Shown: in pieces, positions 42,291-52,652 of the stretch
Position numbering within the stretch: the first letter of the stretch is position 1
Layout: every line of letters begins with the position of its first letter
Origin: Acanthaster planci
Lineage: Eukaryota; Echinodermata; Asteroidea; Valvatida; Acanthasteridae
Assembly: GCF_001949145.1 (NCBI RefSeq)
Contig: NW_019091392.1
Location: 463,905-516,556, forward strand
Direction of reading: 5' to 3'
Length of the DNA: 52,652 nucleotides
Notes under the pieces: generated by a model
Database searches by the model: none
What the model was told of the DNA's origin: nothing
Seen by the model: only the letters and a program-made list of their open reading frames with translations
Made by a program: the position numbers and the translations under genes

Positions 42291-42422
42291 ATGGGTCAGG
42301 AACTTCTTTTAGAAGTTCCAGGCGTACTGGCAGAAATGCGAGCAGAAACGTTTCATAAACGAAATAAATTGGCTAAAAACTGTCACAAGTCAGTGATATT
42401 TTACGCCAAGTGTTTAATTTAA
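42291..42422 (+). CDS. Small 43-residue ORF divergent from the Polinton copy C protein
   Basis: The ATG at 42291 opens MGQELLLEVPGVLAEMRAET and 23 more residues to TAA at 42420-42422. It begins 29 bases from the divergent gene start at about 42262, with the TATA-like TTTATTTTATAC between them. No family is recognised. It could be the front of a longer gene cut by unrelated sequence after 42423. Confidence 0.4.
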   Translation: MGQELLLEVPGVLAEMRAETFHKRNKLAKNCHKSVIFYAKCLI

Positions 42423-43557
42423 AGACACAAACTGTATGTTGCCAAATTGGCCAAATTTCCTTATATGCCCTTTTATACAAAGTAAGGTGCGGTCCTGTAT
42501 GGTTCACACCCGCATGGGTACACACCAGGCAATAGTGTTTTGAAGTGCCTGTTCACTGAGGCGTTGTCTAGCAGTGGTAGCCTTAAATGCTGGGATGTGG
42601 TTCTGTGTGACACACTGACAGGCCTGTGGTACGATAGCACAAGTTTGAGCGATAGCTCTGAAGCCGGAATTTTATTAAGCCTTCAACTTTGTTGATGTGG
42701 ATTGGAAATCCAGTGTTGGCGGTAGCCATACGTTGGGAGAGCGATTTGCTGCCAAAAAAATTTGAGGAGAAAAGTTTAAAGAGTTAAGGCACGCTGTGAC
42801 AATCTTCAGTGTGCTGTAAGACCTCAGGGGCCAGTATATACTGTAAGTGTTCTTTTTAATCATTTGCTAATATTTAGTCATTATGTTCCGTCTGGTATTT
42901 GTAAGTGCTATTACTTTATATATCTGTGACAATGGGGAGTTCAAACGTTAATTTTAGTGACCGTTTTAATAATGAAGTTTCTCCTTTTGGGTATGGAAAA
43001 ATAGTAATATGATTAAATGGTGCACAAATGTTTGCCGCAAGATGTAATGTGTATTAGCGAATATGGGTATGATTATTCAATATTTCAGGGCTCCTTATAA
43101 CGGAGTCGGAGCTCCCGTATTTGGACCTCGTTGAGTACCCTGACACGAGCAAGACAGGTCCAACATTGGCTGGATAGGGACAGCAAGTCCGCTGGAGGGG
43201 GACACGGATACCTACCTGCCTCTTGGTCTACTTAGTCAAGCCCCGACTCACCTGCATCATCCTCGAAGGATCATGCAACATTGGCACATCGGACAAGTGA
43301 CCAACTCCCCCTTTGAACTGTCCGAATTTGGGCTAGTGGTAATTATTAACCAGCCCACCAGCCTTGTAGTTTCTATGAAACCCATTTTTTCCCTTAACTG
43401 TTAATCTTCTGTTTTTTGCTCCTCCTTCATCAAATTGTTTTTGTGACTTGTATATTTTTAAATAAATTAGTTTCCATTGAATTTTGAAGTTAAATTATCT
43501 GCTTTAGTGTACTGCGTAATTTACCGTACACACATTTCGGTACACACAAATACGAAG
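42423..43557. other. Unassigned sequence between Polinton copy C genes
   Basis: An open plus stretch (about 42487-42696) reads GSHPHGYTPGNSVLKCLFTE without an ATG, and another near 43140-43330 reads GTASPLEGDTDTYLPLGLLS. Neither matches a family I know. The segment separates two Polinton gene blocks, so it is probably an insertion or internal spacer. Confidence 0.35.
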
Positions 43558-43620
43558 ACATGTTTTTTGCGGCCGGTGTGTCGTTGATTGCTTTATTGTT
43601 CATATTTAGGCTTTTAGAAT
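43558..43620 (+). CDS. Very small membrane peptide (20 residues) upstream of capsid gene
   Basis: ATG at 43558 to TAA encodes MFFAAGVSLIALLFIFRLLE, a single hydrophobic helix. It precedes the capsid gene by about 70 bases. A one-helix peptide next to virion genes could be a minor membrane component, but at 20 codons chance is a serious alternative. Confidence 0.3.
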
Positions 43621-43690
43621 AAAGCGTCCGTTCATATTTGGAATTTTAAAATAAAACCCTATATTATAAAACCCTTTATTATAAAAAGAC

Positions 43691-45395
43691 ATGGCAAGCC
43701 AATACACAAAGATATTAAATCCAAGTCGTCGTTTGAAAACGCCTCGGGCCATCAAAGGCGAACAACGCGAGGTAACGATTACGCACACCCGAGACCGTCG
43801 CTGCGACGCACACGCTTAGGTGTAGACGACGTCATCATGCCAGGTACGGCGAAAGTTGCTTTCAAGCTTGCGCTAGATGGCGGATCGGTCGACAATCGTC
43901 CCGTGTATAATAACGTCGCGTTTAACTTGATCGGTGAACTCAACGTTAGTCTACAAGGCAGCAAAATCGTGAGTTATAGAGACGCTGACGTCTTTCACAA
44001 TTTTAAAGACAATTGGCTGCCATCGACGCAGACTGGAATAATGGCTTATTTTGGTTTAGAAAGCGGGGAAAACATAGCCAGGCTTCGTTTGGGCGCAGCG
44101 GACGCCAACGATAACGACAGTAAAGACAAAGCGATCGCTGACGCTTTTAAGAACAGGTACGCGATTCCATTAGACGTCCCGCTGTTAACGGATCACGAGC
44201 CATTTTATCCCTCGGGTTGGAAAAAAACGCTAACGTACGAACTCACCTTTAAGGACACCTACAGACANGCGGGACTTTAGCAAGTCTACGGGGCTTATTG
44301 TCAGGGCTGCGCTACACGCAACTCATGTCACGAGATAGCAATCCACCCTTGCATCGACCGCAAGCTCCTATCAGGAACTATACCGCACCACCAATTAGCC
44401 CCTCAACCTACCGAGCCCCTCAACAACACACGCACCACTCGGACTTAGGCACAGTTACACTAAGCTAGGTGACTTTAACCCTTGCACAAGATTCTCGACC
44501 CTTACCTCAGGATCAGCCCTTTATCAGGACCACTACGCGTAGCCTACGCGCGCTTTTTATAGCTTTCGCGCTGCTCTGACCACGCACGTGCTCACGTGAC
44601 TAAGCAGTGACTTCCGCAGCCCTATTGCACAACGCACAAGGCGGAGCCTATGCGCCGCGCTTGCTTAACACACAGCTATGCGCGCCTAACATCTGCCTCT
44701 GTTACTGGGCAGAGCGCCATCTATATCTTTGCACCGTGCCTAGTGACTAGCGCCCTCTGTCACGTCACAGTACGCAATTTCTGACCTGACGCTCGAATAC
44801 GAAGTCGTGACCAATTGCGATTTAGCTTAATCTTTACGTGCCTAGCACAAGGGTACCGTATACTACCTGTTTGATCTGATTCATTCATGGAAGAAACAAG
44901 CAGTAAACAAGCCAGATACGTTGTGGAATATAAACATCGCTCAAACGATTAAAAGTTTGAAAGGCGTTTTGATCTTGTTTAAGGATCCAGCCGTTAAGAA
45001 TCCTCAACGATTTTACAATCCTCACAAAAAAAAATGGCAAACCCAATCAACTGTATTCGCAAGGGTTGTTTGAGTGTCAGCACTGGAACGAAATCTCCAC
45101 TTTTTTGGCGATTCAGATACCGAGTCGGATCGAGGGGTTCTGAAAAACTTAAACCTGACCGGTGTTGACGCGGCCGACTACCTGAAAGATAAGCAAAGGC
45201 TATGGCTGGATTTCAGACGTTCTGACAATAACTCGGCTCATGGGTCTGGTAGGCCTCTGGGCGGTGGGGGAGACATTGCAATTTAAATGGAACGGGGAGC
45301 CGAGGCTGCAGGGCAGGTCTTCATGTACGGCTTTCATTATAATGGATGCTCAGTTGACGATTGAAGACGGAAATTTCAATAGTATGGTGTATTAA
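43691..45395 (+). pseudogene. MCP: Polinton copy C major capsid protein, interrupted
   Basis: ATG at 43691 starts MASQYTKILNPSRRLKTPRA. After a frameshift the N-terminal jelly-roll part reads GVDDVIMPGTAKVAFKLALD, IVSYRDADVFHNFKDNWL and PLLTDHEPFYPSGW, ending YELTFKDTYR at about 44266. The C-terminal part resumes near 44890: DTLWNINIAQTIKSLKGVLI, DRGVLKNLNLTGVDAADYL, LWLDFRRSDNNSAHGSGRPL, and the end MDAQLTIEDGNFNSMVY (stop 45393-45395). Polinton capsid proteins have a double jelly-roll fold; the fold is family knowledge. The gap of about 620 bases holds a promoter-bearing insert. One ambiguous base (n) is at 44269. Confidence 0.82.
44267..44889 (-). mobile_element. Insert in capsid gene with LTR-like promoter, possible solo LTR
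   Basis: This GC-richer insert interrupts the capsid gene. On minus it has CACGTGAGCACGTG upstream of GCTATAAAAAGCGCG (TATA-like at about 44553-44562 on plus coordinates), giving a promoter layout like an LTR U3. GCGCCATCTA and GCGCCCTCTG words are repeated. No TG..CA termini or target duplication could be fixed, so solo LTR is a suggestion. No ORF inside. Confidence 0.35.
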
Positions 45396-45412
45396 ATCCC
45401 GTTTAAAATAAA

Positions 45413-45975
45413 ATGGGCGTGTATAAAAGTCCGCATTGCACTTCAATTGTAGGGAAAACTGGATCTGGGAAAACAAAGTTGGTACTTGATTTATTGGAAC
45501 GGGAGAATCGCTTCGTATATGAAGCAATTGTAATCATATGTCCCACGCTATTTAAAAGCAAAACATATCTGGAACGATTATGGGTGTATACTGGTGAAAT
45601 GTCTACTTGTGCGACTTAGAAAAGGAGAAACTCGAGTTGAACGAGGCGCTCGACCTATACCAAAAGTCGTCAGTCTGGTATGCACTGACTGAGAGCCCGG
45701 CAAGGTACAGTGCGGAGCTTAAATACCTGCTCCCGTCACAACACCACACTCGCTATTCAAATACTTTGCGTGCCAAACATAAGAAGGCAGAAGGGCAGCT
45801 ATATACGTCAAAGAAAGGGGTACAAGACTGCAAGCCCAGCCGTAACAGCACCAAGACATAAAATATCAGAAGACAAAGATGGGAAACACCTGCTCGTTGA
45901 GTCGGATGGCATTCAGTGGGAGACATTATTTGCACTCATGTTGGATTTTAGTGCAGAAGTACAATACGATTTGTA
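45413..45975 (+). pseudogene. Polinton copy C packaging ATPase, broken
   Basis: ATG at 45413 starts MGVYKSPHCTSIVGKTGSGK, with Walker A GKTGSGKT, then ICPTLFKSKTYLERLWVYTG, matching copy A closely. A frameshift at about 45600 follows, then about 200 bases of foreign sequence (45668-45875) replace the Walker B region. The gene resumes with RMAFSGRHYLHSCWILVQKYNT and switches to zinc-finger sequence. The ATPase start is 17 bases after the capsid stop. The N- and C-terminal parts are clear; the centre is lost. Confidence 0.78.
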
Positions 45976-46240
45976 GTAGATGTAAACAATCAAAAGATCT
46001 TTCAAGGGGAACTCTTCAAGTAAAAATTAAGGGTAAGATTTATTTACATTGTACGAAGTGTATTGAAATATGGAATGTTTATTAAGATTGGCAAAAATGC
46101 TCCCACGGTAAGCAAAAAATGTTCTGTGTTGAATGTAACGGTGCTACTATACGTGAGCATAAAAAACAAAGATATCATTATAAACTCTAGAGTGACCCAA
46201 TTGAGGTCACGATACGTAAATGGATTTGTAACTGCCGCCA
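45973..46240 (+). pseudogene. Copy C zinc finger protein related to the copy A ICEH protein
   Basis: The frame reads ICSRCKQSKDLSRG, LHCTKC, TAA, then CSHGKQKMFCVECNGATIRE and HKKQRYHYKL, TAG, SDPIEVTIRKWI. It parallels copy A CPHCKRKSRCVQCGGVGICE, HRRRRYESKICSDAVKITIN in order and spacing. It follows the ATPase as in copy A. The HNH-like end is replaced by a CACGTG-rich repeat from about 46240. Confidence 0.6.
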
Positions 46241-46244
46241 TGAA

Positions 46245-48335
46245 GACTGTCTTGGTGAAACAGTCCCAAAACTGCTCCGTGTTTGTTTTTGTTTATAAAC
46301 CCTTCTATCTACTTTTTCTTCTCCTTTTTCAGACTCTTTCTCCATAGATTTTGTGTACAACTTCTTCTACCAATCGACTTCGATAGTTTCATAAATCTGA
46401 TTGGCTTCAGACTTGGCAGGCCTTTAGACAATTATGCAAGGGTGGTCCTAGAACGACTTTGTATTGGGAGCATATATAGTCCATCAACCCATGGGGCTGT
46501 CGAAATAAAATCGTGACAGTAACGTCAGGGGTCACGTGACATGAAATTAAAGTTATAGTCTTCCCATAGGTTTTTACATGTTTTTCTACAACGCAATATT
46601 ACCAATCTTAATTAATGAGAGTAGTCCTGAACTTCGGTGAGGATTACAATGAGAACGAAAGAGAAATCATTTTTTCTTCGTCTTCGTTCGAATACATATG
46701 TACCCAAGAAGCCAAATATCAAACAATATTTCGTAATTTGCCGGCAATGTAAACGCAAATCATGTGATTTGACTTTAAAGGTGCAGTTTTTCTTAATAGG
46801 TTTTGTGCATGTTTTTTAAAAGGAAGAATTTGGCACTGTTATCAATTGGAGTCCATGTTAGGGACAAACACTAAAGACACGCTAGAAAAGGTTCCTGTAC
46901 AAGTTCTCATAATGGTTTCATCAGCTGGCAAGTCACGTGACATTAAGGTGAACTCTTCAGACCACTATATCTCGTGAAGTACATATCCGATTCGCTTGAA
47001 ACTTTGTGTATGGCTGGAAAGGGAAGGGTTTTAGACCTAAATTGATCTGATGTAATTCTGACCTCATATGGTGACAAGTCACGTGGCATTAAAGTTTAAA
47101 AATACAATTCTTGTAACTGGTATCACATGCACTGGTGATGACGTGATCAGTCTAAGAAGTCAAATATGTTACCTTTAATCAAATATTATAATTTTTAAGC
47201 AATTGTAGGATGCTCCACAAAGTACAAGGCAAACTCTCAACTGTTAGAATGACATCAAGTGACAAGTCATGTAAGATTACCTTCGGAAGTGGACATCCAA
47301 TTGCATTGGTTTAAATTGATTGTAAATTACCAAGTAACTCTTTGAGGGTATATGGGACGTCCAGAATAGTAAATTTTCCCTTTTACTCTCTAATAGTTTC
47401 TTGATGCCAGGTTTATTCATCACAATTGCGAATACTTATTTTGTTGGTGAAACAGTACCGAAACAGCTCTGTCTTTGTACTTGTTTACAAACACTTTTAT
47501 CTAGTTTTTTCTTGTTTTTCAGACTATTTCCCCAAAGGGTTTGTACACGTTTTCCTCCACTTGTCGACTTTGGTAGTTTTGTATATCTGATGACGTCATC
47601 ACACGATTTATTATTGCATTTTGAATTAAACTATTTAATTTTTCCCTATGTTTTTTTCAACAGGCATACTTCCATACTGTCCTCGACCTGATTTAATATA
47701 TGTTAGGTCAAGATTCTTGGCCCAACAGTTAGAGAGGGTTTGGAAAATTATTGTCATAATGACGTCATCACGTGGTTTATTATTGAATTTTGAACATTCA
47801 GTATTTCTCCATATGTTTTGAACACGTTTTTCTAAAGTCTAAGACTGATGCACTCATACATCTGAGTGACTTTGTATTGGGAGTATAGGTAGTCCGTCTA
47901 CCCGTTGGGCTATCAAAATAAAATTGTCACGGTGATGTCATCAGGAGTCACGTGAAATGAGATTAAAGCTGCAGTTTTCTCCATAGGTTTGTACATGTTT
48001 TTCGACTTAAAAACTAATGACTGACTAGTCCTCTCTTCGGATCAAGATTACTATGAGGACACAGTTTTTCGTTTCGTTCGATTACAAATATATCTAAGAG
48101 CTAAAAATATCAATATTTCATAATGTTTCTTCAGTTTGACCGCAAATCACGTGACATGCACTTAAAGCATCAGGTTTCTTGCATGTGTCTTTAGCCCATT
48201 GACTTTGTACATGTTTTACAGACACTATTATTGTAACTTTGACATCTGTGATCGTTTTCAGATACAGCCAACAAAGACCCTGATACAAGAATTATTCCAG
48301 ATGGATGACGTCATGATGACGTCACCTTGTCTTTT
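46245..48335. repeat. Degenerate tandem repeat array, CACGTG-containing family
   Basis: Units share GGTGAAACAGT-CC-AAAC-GCTC-GT, TTTGTATTGGGAG-ATA, GTCA-GTGACAT-A-ATTAAAG, CATAGGTTT-TACATGTTTTTC and ACTATGAGGAC-like words at irregular distances. TCACGTGA or CATGTGA palindromic words precede the ATTAAAG segment each time. The same words, inverted, occur at 4040-4330. The array sits inside Polinton copy C and replaces the end of the zinc-finger gene and the polymerase body. No ORF of substance. Confidence 0.65.
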
Positions 48336-48349
48336 TAAAATTTTTTTAT

Positions 48350-49156
48350 TTTATTTTTTTCTGTTAAGCAACTCGAAATCCGAAACAACTCCGCGGTTGT
48401 CGCTGTAACAACCACTACCTCCAGTTGATTTTTGTTTTGAACATTCACGAGTGCTCTATTATCTTTGGATAGTGCTGTGTAAGAACTCCCTCTAAAAGGT
48501 TGATATCGCGTCACGTTAATATAAAACCAACAATATCGTCGAGTGCCCAACCCGATCCTCTACTTTTAAATTCGTCGATTTGTTTTGTATAAGAGTTCTT
48601 CTTGTTGCTCTCTGAATGTCTGTTTTGCCTTCATATTATTTGTCATAAGGGTATTTTTACTTTGAATCGTAAACGTTCTGTAACGGTTTCTTCTTGATCT
48701 GGCCTTTCTTTGATAAACTTGACTTTTACAGCCGTTTGTAGTTTGATGCCACCCAACTGTCTCAGCTCAGACTTGACTTTAGCTTCTATATATTGTGTGA
48801 ACCAAAAAATCGCGAGAGAACCGTGTTAAAGAGTCGAGGACGAAGTTCCCAATTTCTAAAGTTCCCTTGAAACCGTCTGATTTCTCGAAAGTCTGCTTCT
48901 ACAAACGTTTCTGGTGACGTGTAAGCTTTGATCGTGTCGATAAAGTCTTTTTTAGATACCGGTCTTGTCTACCCGTAGCCACCGTGCGCAAATTGTGATC
49001 TCGAGTGATTCTGAGTTCGTCATAGGTCTTTTGGGTTAAAATTTTGAACTGACTGTGATTTGCTCTTATAACCCTCATGTAGTCTGGGTGTGTAAGTTTG
49101 GGCTTATCTGGCAACTCAATGTGATAATGATCCACATCGTCTTTTAAAACTGACAT
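48350..49156 (-). pseudogene. POLB: Polinton copy C polymerase B, N-terminal part
   Basis: ATG at 49156 starts MSVLKDDVDHYHIELPDKPK. Later frames read YTSPETFVEADFREI, RNWELRPRLF, FTQYIEAKVKSELRQLGGIK, LQTAVKVKFIKERPDQE, GSGWALDD, INVTRYQPFRGSSYTALSKD and RALVNVQNKNQ. The last block matches copy A (INVVKYNPL, AIVNVQNKEGQE), which identifies polymerase B. Frameshifts and stops are frequent. The gene is cut by the repeat array at about 48340. This copy gives the clearest start codon of the gene. Confidence 0.72.
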
Positions 49157-49168
49157 TGCAGATCGGTC

Positions 49169-49552
49169 TTACCATAATTTCTTTATATAAATAAAAAGAA
49201 AAAATTTCCCATTTTTACACAAAACCCCGCTCTCTTTAATGGAAAGTGGTTTTTGTAACGTTAGGTTCATGTTTATCCATTTTTCTTTAATACCTTTTCT
49301 TACATTCGTTGCACCTATTTTTATATTTACCGCGGTCGCATCGTCTCGGTGTACAGGTTGAACAAGTTGATTTATATTTTTATGTTCAAAAGAAAGATCT
49401 TTCTTTTGATACTTTTTACTGTTTCGGTTCACTTCCGTTTCTAAGATCGGTCTGCAGAAAGAGCACCTATATTTATAGAGTCCTTGTTCACAAGTCCCCC
49501 AGGGTCTTCGGCCATCTAAACAACATAAATAACAAGCAGTTAATTCAACCAT
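49169..49552 (-). pseudogene. Tandem Cys-module protein upstream of polymerase, unknown family
   Basis: ATG at 49552 starts MVELTACYLCCLDGRRPWGT, followed by CEQGLYKYRCSFC. After a frame change near 49380 a second module CDRGKYKNRCNEC appears. Both fit C-x2-G-x-Y-K-x-R-C-x2-C, a likely zinc-binding repeat. The frame downstream is Lys-rich and ends at 49169, only 13 bases before the polymerase ATG. The family is not recognised; it could be a DNA-binding or regulatory protein of the element. The frame change makes this copy probably inactive. Confidence 0.5.
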
Positions 49553-49559
49553 CTTAACT

Positions 49560-49920
49560 TCGATTTTAAAGTCTGCATAGGGTTTTTCACAGGGTTAGAC
49601 TTTTTAACTTCCATGAATTGTGTACAGCCTCTCTCTATTTATCATTTTATTTTTTCGTTTTTTAACGAACGTTAAAAACATATTGGTTCAGAATTTTTGA
49701 GCGTTCTATATAAAATCGTTATCAAAACTTTTTTCTTTGGATATAAAACGGTCATCGTCATCTCTTTCGAGATAAAAAAGTTATAAGCTCGGACAAAAAC
49801 TGGCAAAATCAAGCAATAAATCTGACATCGTTTTTTTATCGTCAGAAAAGGCGCACGTTTTTACTTCCATCATTAGGTATTCCATCATAAGATATAAAAT
49901 AAAACTTCTCTCTATTTATC
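49560..49920 (-). other. Polinton copy C upstream region with a small acidic ORF
   Basis: On minus, an ATG near 49871 starts MEVKTCAFSDDKKTMSDLLL and stops after DFASFCPSL; another frame continues with Lys/Asp-rich residues to about 49690. TTCTCTCTATTTATCA-TTTATTTT is repeated at about 49629 and 49911, which could mark repeated promoters. The gene call is weak. Confidence 0.3.
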
Positions 49921-50412
49921 AGTTTATTTTATCATTTTTTTTACTGACCGTGGTCCCCCGACTTAACCGTGCTGCTAGCCCGAATTTGGACTCCCCGACT
50001 AGGGACCGCACCTCTAGGCCTACCGCGTCAACCGGTGGAGACGGCGAGATGGGTGAGTCTTTGAGAAGTGGGGTCAGAACTGGCACTTTCCTACTGCACG
50101 ACATTCGATTACTGCCCAAAAGTGATCATTAGGAACAAGTACTTGCAAATGACGGTCGTGTCCCATTTAACCGCAAAGATAACTTTAAGTAAAAAATTTA
50201 GTAGAAGGCTGAGTAGCGTTTAGCAAGTGAGTGCTTGCACCGTAGCTATAGAACCTGAAAGTTGACCCCTGATGGCAGGCTTCCGGAACCCTTGGATAGG
50301 AAAAATAACGTGCAAAAATTGTACAATTCGTAATAGTTTTTCGTTCATTTACTTCTTTAAAGGTCCAACTCGGAAAAGGGCTTTGGCAAAATATTTGTCA
50401 AATTATAGAAAC
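49921..50412. other. Unassigned sequence
   Basis: A GC-rich patch (49950-50110) and AT-rich flanks carry no recognised domain. A 60-codon plus frame starting at 49950 is probably chance. Confidence 0.35.
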
Positions 50413-51021
50413 TGAAAAATCACATAACCTAAAAGAGAAATCTCCAGCCAAAAACTGACCCATCACTTCTGAAAATCTAAAATACATGAAGAACAGTGCA
50501 ATAAGGCAGTCTCGTACGCAGATGAACATTTAGGGTTTGAAATTTTATGGTAGTCCGTCGGCACAAGCCGAAATAAAAACAGATCAAAATATTTTCCACA
50601 GTCTTATAATTTACAAGTAATAAACTTAAAGCAATATTCTACTTCATTATGAAAGATTCTAATCTTTTAGCTAACCTTTGTTGACAACAAGTGTGTAATA
50701 TCAACTCAATGGAATCTGGGACCCATCGACTGCAAGTAGATAAATCTTTGCAACGTTGTACCATCTCGTTTTCACGTAAGCATGGGGAGTGAAAACAAAT
50801 GGGCATGAACATGGAGACTGAGGTACGATATCAGTGGAAGTGAAAGGTCGTTAAGAAAATTCGTTTTTTACCCATCTCCATGTGACTTTTCCTAAATATT
50901 ACTTGAGGAAGACAAAGGTAAAATTCCAACATGAGTGTTTCAGTTAGGAATTATTTTTCCAAAAATTATCGAACGTGATAATACGGCCTAACGTAAACTC
51001 CCCATAGGAGGACCGCGCGCG
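50413..51021 (+). repeat. Dispersed ~600-bp repeat, copy 2
   Basis: Direct partner of 31960-32567, with the same start word ACCTAAAAGAGAAAT and the same end word GGACCGCGCG. It has a short insertion (CCATCTCCATGTGACTTTT) absent from copy 1, and lacks a GGGTGGTTTC piece present there. Class unknown, no ORF. Confidence 0.75.
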
Positions 51022-52585
51022 TTGTGTGACCTTTTACTCTCAGGCTCTGTTCTCAGCGGGTTCCTATGAAACAATATTGTTTGTAGAACCTTACTTAATG
51101 AAAAAAAGAGAGTAAGCAGAAGTTATTTTGGATTTTTTATAGAGATTTTTGTAGGATTTTCTTTCAGAAGAACTGAAACGAGAGGAGGATATGCTGCTTT
51201 AAGATGCCACATGCAGAACATTTGGCAAGACTAGAACTCCGATCCTTAGGCATGTCAGGAAGGCCTGCCCAACATTTTTACTGGTTGATTTCTAGCGATA
51301 ACCTTTCATATTAACAGAAACTGAAGGGTGTTTTACAATCCTGATCCCCCAAAAATCAAGTTGACAGGGCATGAAGTGCATGAACTTATAAATTATGGAG
51401 AATATCTCTATTTATTTTGCCATACCAAACACTGGTGGTATGCATTATTGTGGGTAAGTAAAATAATAAAATCCAATAGGCGATCAAAATATTACAAGCA
51501 AGCCAAAACAATTGTTTTTTTTTTAATGTTTACAAAGCATGAGATCAGTACTGGGATAGAAACTTCTTTGATACAATGCCGTCAGCTTTGGTCGTGCTAA
51601 ATCGTGTGCACAATGTAAAGAACCTAGTCAGTAGCATGCCCGCCAACATCCCTGAGGTCTCTGAAACACATATTGAATTCTTGTCTGGTCACCTATCTTT
51701 CAATTTCTTTTCAATTTTTTTGTGGGTTAATCAAATACATTTTTAATTATTCCCACAAAACAAAATCACGCCCCAAAAAGTGATTTTTCCGAAGTTTGAT
51801 TGCAGCCATTTTTCAAGTGGCAACTCTCAACTTTCTCGGGCACTTAGGACCATTTTCAACCGTAGTTTTTAGCCATTCTGCTCTCATATGAAATCTCAAA
51901 GACCCAGGGAGTTGATCCTGGCAATCATGATTTACACAATCTCACCATTTTGGGGGGGCCAAACAATCTCCTTTTCCAAAAGATACTGTGGGGGGGGCAC
52001 TTTTAATGCTAATGACTGGCCAGAAATTCTCACTTGAATTAGTGGTCTGCACCCCTACGGATCTCGTCCAGATCTGCGAGAGTACCTGCCGATCTAAGTA
52101 CTCGTAGAAAATTCGGCTGTTTTGTGTCGCAGCTAATAAGCAACGCCCTTGGCTGGTTCCTTGTCCAGTCACACACTGTTTGAGGAAAATCATTGGTAGC
52201 GTGGCTCGCTCTCTGTAACGTGCCACGTAAGTGACGAAACAGCCGTCGCTTTTGTGCAAGTGAGGCAAACTTCGTCTGGAGTGGGAAAAAAGCACAAAAA
52301 GGCAACATTTTTTCCTCCAAACGAGGAAAGGCAAGTTTTCTACAATTGACAACTTGGTGGATTTTTACAGCGTAAGTAGTGAACATACCGGTGCAATTTC
52401 AGCTCATAAAATTAAGCGGGTGCTTAGTTATGCCCCCGGATATCCCGGATAAAGTTTTCGAAAGAAATCCTTATTAATTGGGACATCGGGCCCTGTTTAC
52501 GGGTCTATACTTCTTGCAGCTCAAACGACATCCGTATCGTGAATGCTGATCTCTCTGAGCATGGAGGAAGGTTCCTTCGAAAAAC
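51022..52585. other. Unassigned sequence, no supported gene
   Basis: Two overlapping minus frames (51942-52352 and 52039-52386) have ordinary composition and no domain; they might belong to a first exon but no splice pattern confirms it. The rest is AT-rich. Confidence 0.4.
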
Positions 52586-52652
52586 AAGATTTCGTTCACT
52601 CGAATTATTGCATTTCGTTCCCTCGAAATAATGATTTCGTTCATTCGAAATA
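52586..52652. repeat. Minisatellite at window edge
   Basis: About three units of 22-23 bases around ATTTCGTTC-CTCGAA(A)TA run to the end of the window. The array may continue beyond it. Confidence 0.75.

Noticed and set aside
51942-52386. Two overlapping minus frames as a host gene
   Set aside because: No domain in either frame, and the overlap shows at least one is chance.
1-52652. CRISPR arrays, bacterial operons, rRNA genes
   Set aside because: Spliced genes, animal transposons and absence of regular spacer repeats argue against them; none was seen.

Overview
The window is nuclear DNA of an invertebrate animal, most likely marine. It contains one intron-bearing host gene surrounded by a graveyard of broken mobile elements. 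The animal assignment rests on a spliced DBHS-family (NONO/SFPQ/PSPC1) gene with GT..AG introns, Ty3/gypsy and CR1/L2/Jockey-type retrotransposons, foldback/MITE-like elements and Polinton (Maverick) genes. The sequence is AT-rich and repeatedly uses the word TACATGTA, which is common in several marine invertebrate genomes. The species cannot be named from this sequence, and no bacterial-type operon, CRISPR array or rRNA was seen.

Layout. 1-9060: the 5' half of the DBHS gene on the minus strand (exon 1 at 8302-8862, a 6.1-kb intron, exon 2 at 1881-2182). The intron carries two abutting foldback elements (6632-8290), and a third MITE-like inverted repeat (about 9046-9980) abuts the promoter. 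11026-20127: a 9.1-kb Ty3/gypsy element with gag, protease, RT, RNase H and integrase all broken. Its two ~1.3-kb LTRs lie in INVERTED orientation, yet the element keeps perfect TGTTGCG/CGCAACA outer ends and a 4-bp target duplication (GTAT). 20430-21350: an internally deleted non-LTR RT fragment.

21345-29150: Polinton copy A, mostly on minus. It holds small membrane/coiled-coil proteins, an ICEH zinc-finger + HNH-like gene, a packaging ATPase, the major capsid C-terminus, an integrase fragment and protein-primed DNA polymerase B. 29830-37625: Polinton copy B in the opposite orientation, with a polymerase N-terminal part and C-terminal part separated by 4.8 kb of other sequence, followed by a convergent integrase. 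38100-41640: a decayed PHD-finger non-LTR element, followed by an AACCA-type microsatellite. 41915-49900: Polinton copy C material, comprising a small divergent gene pair, a capsid gene broken by a promoter-bearing insert, an ATPase, a zinc-finger gene, a polymerase N-terminus and a new tandem Cys-module ORF; a 2-kb degenerate CACGTG-containing repeat lies inside it. 50413-52652: dispersed repeat and unassigned sequence.

The Polinton genes once formed a virus-like replication and packaging set (capsid, packaging ATPase, integrase, polymerase). Every copy now carries stops, frameshifts, deletions or insertions, so none looks active. The host gene is the only feature that looks intact and under selection. 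The most unusual structure is the gypsy element with inverted LTRs. The best candidates for little-described genes are the zinc/HNH protein that follows the ATPase in two copies and the tandem Cys-module ORF at 49169-49552.
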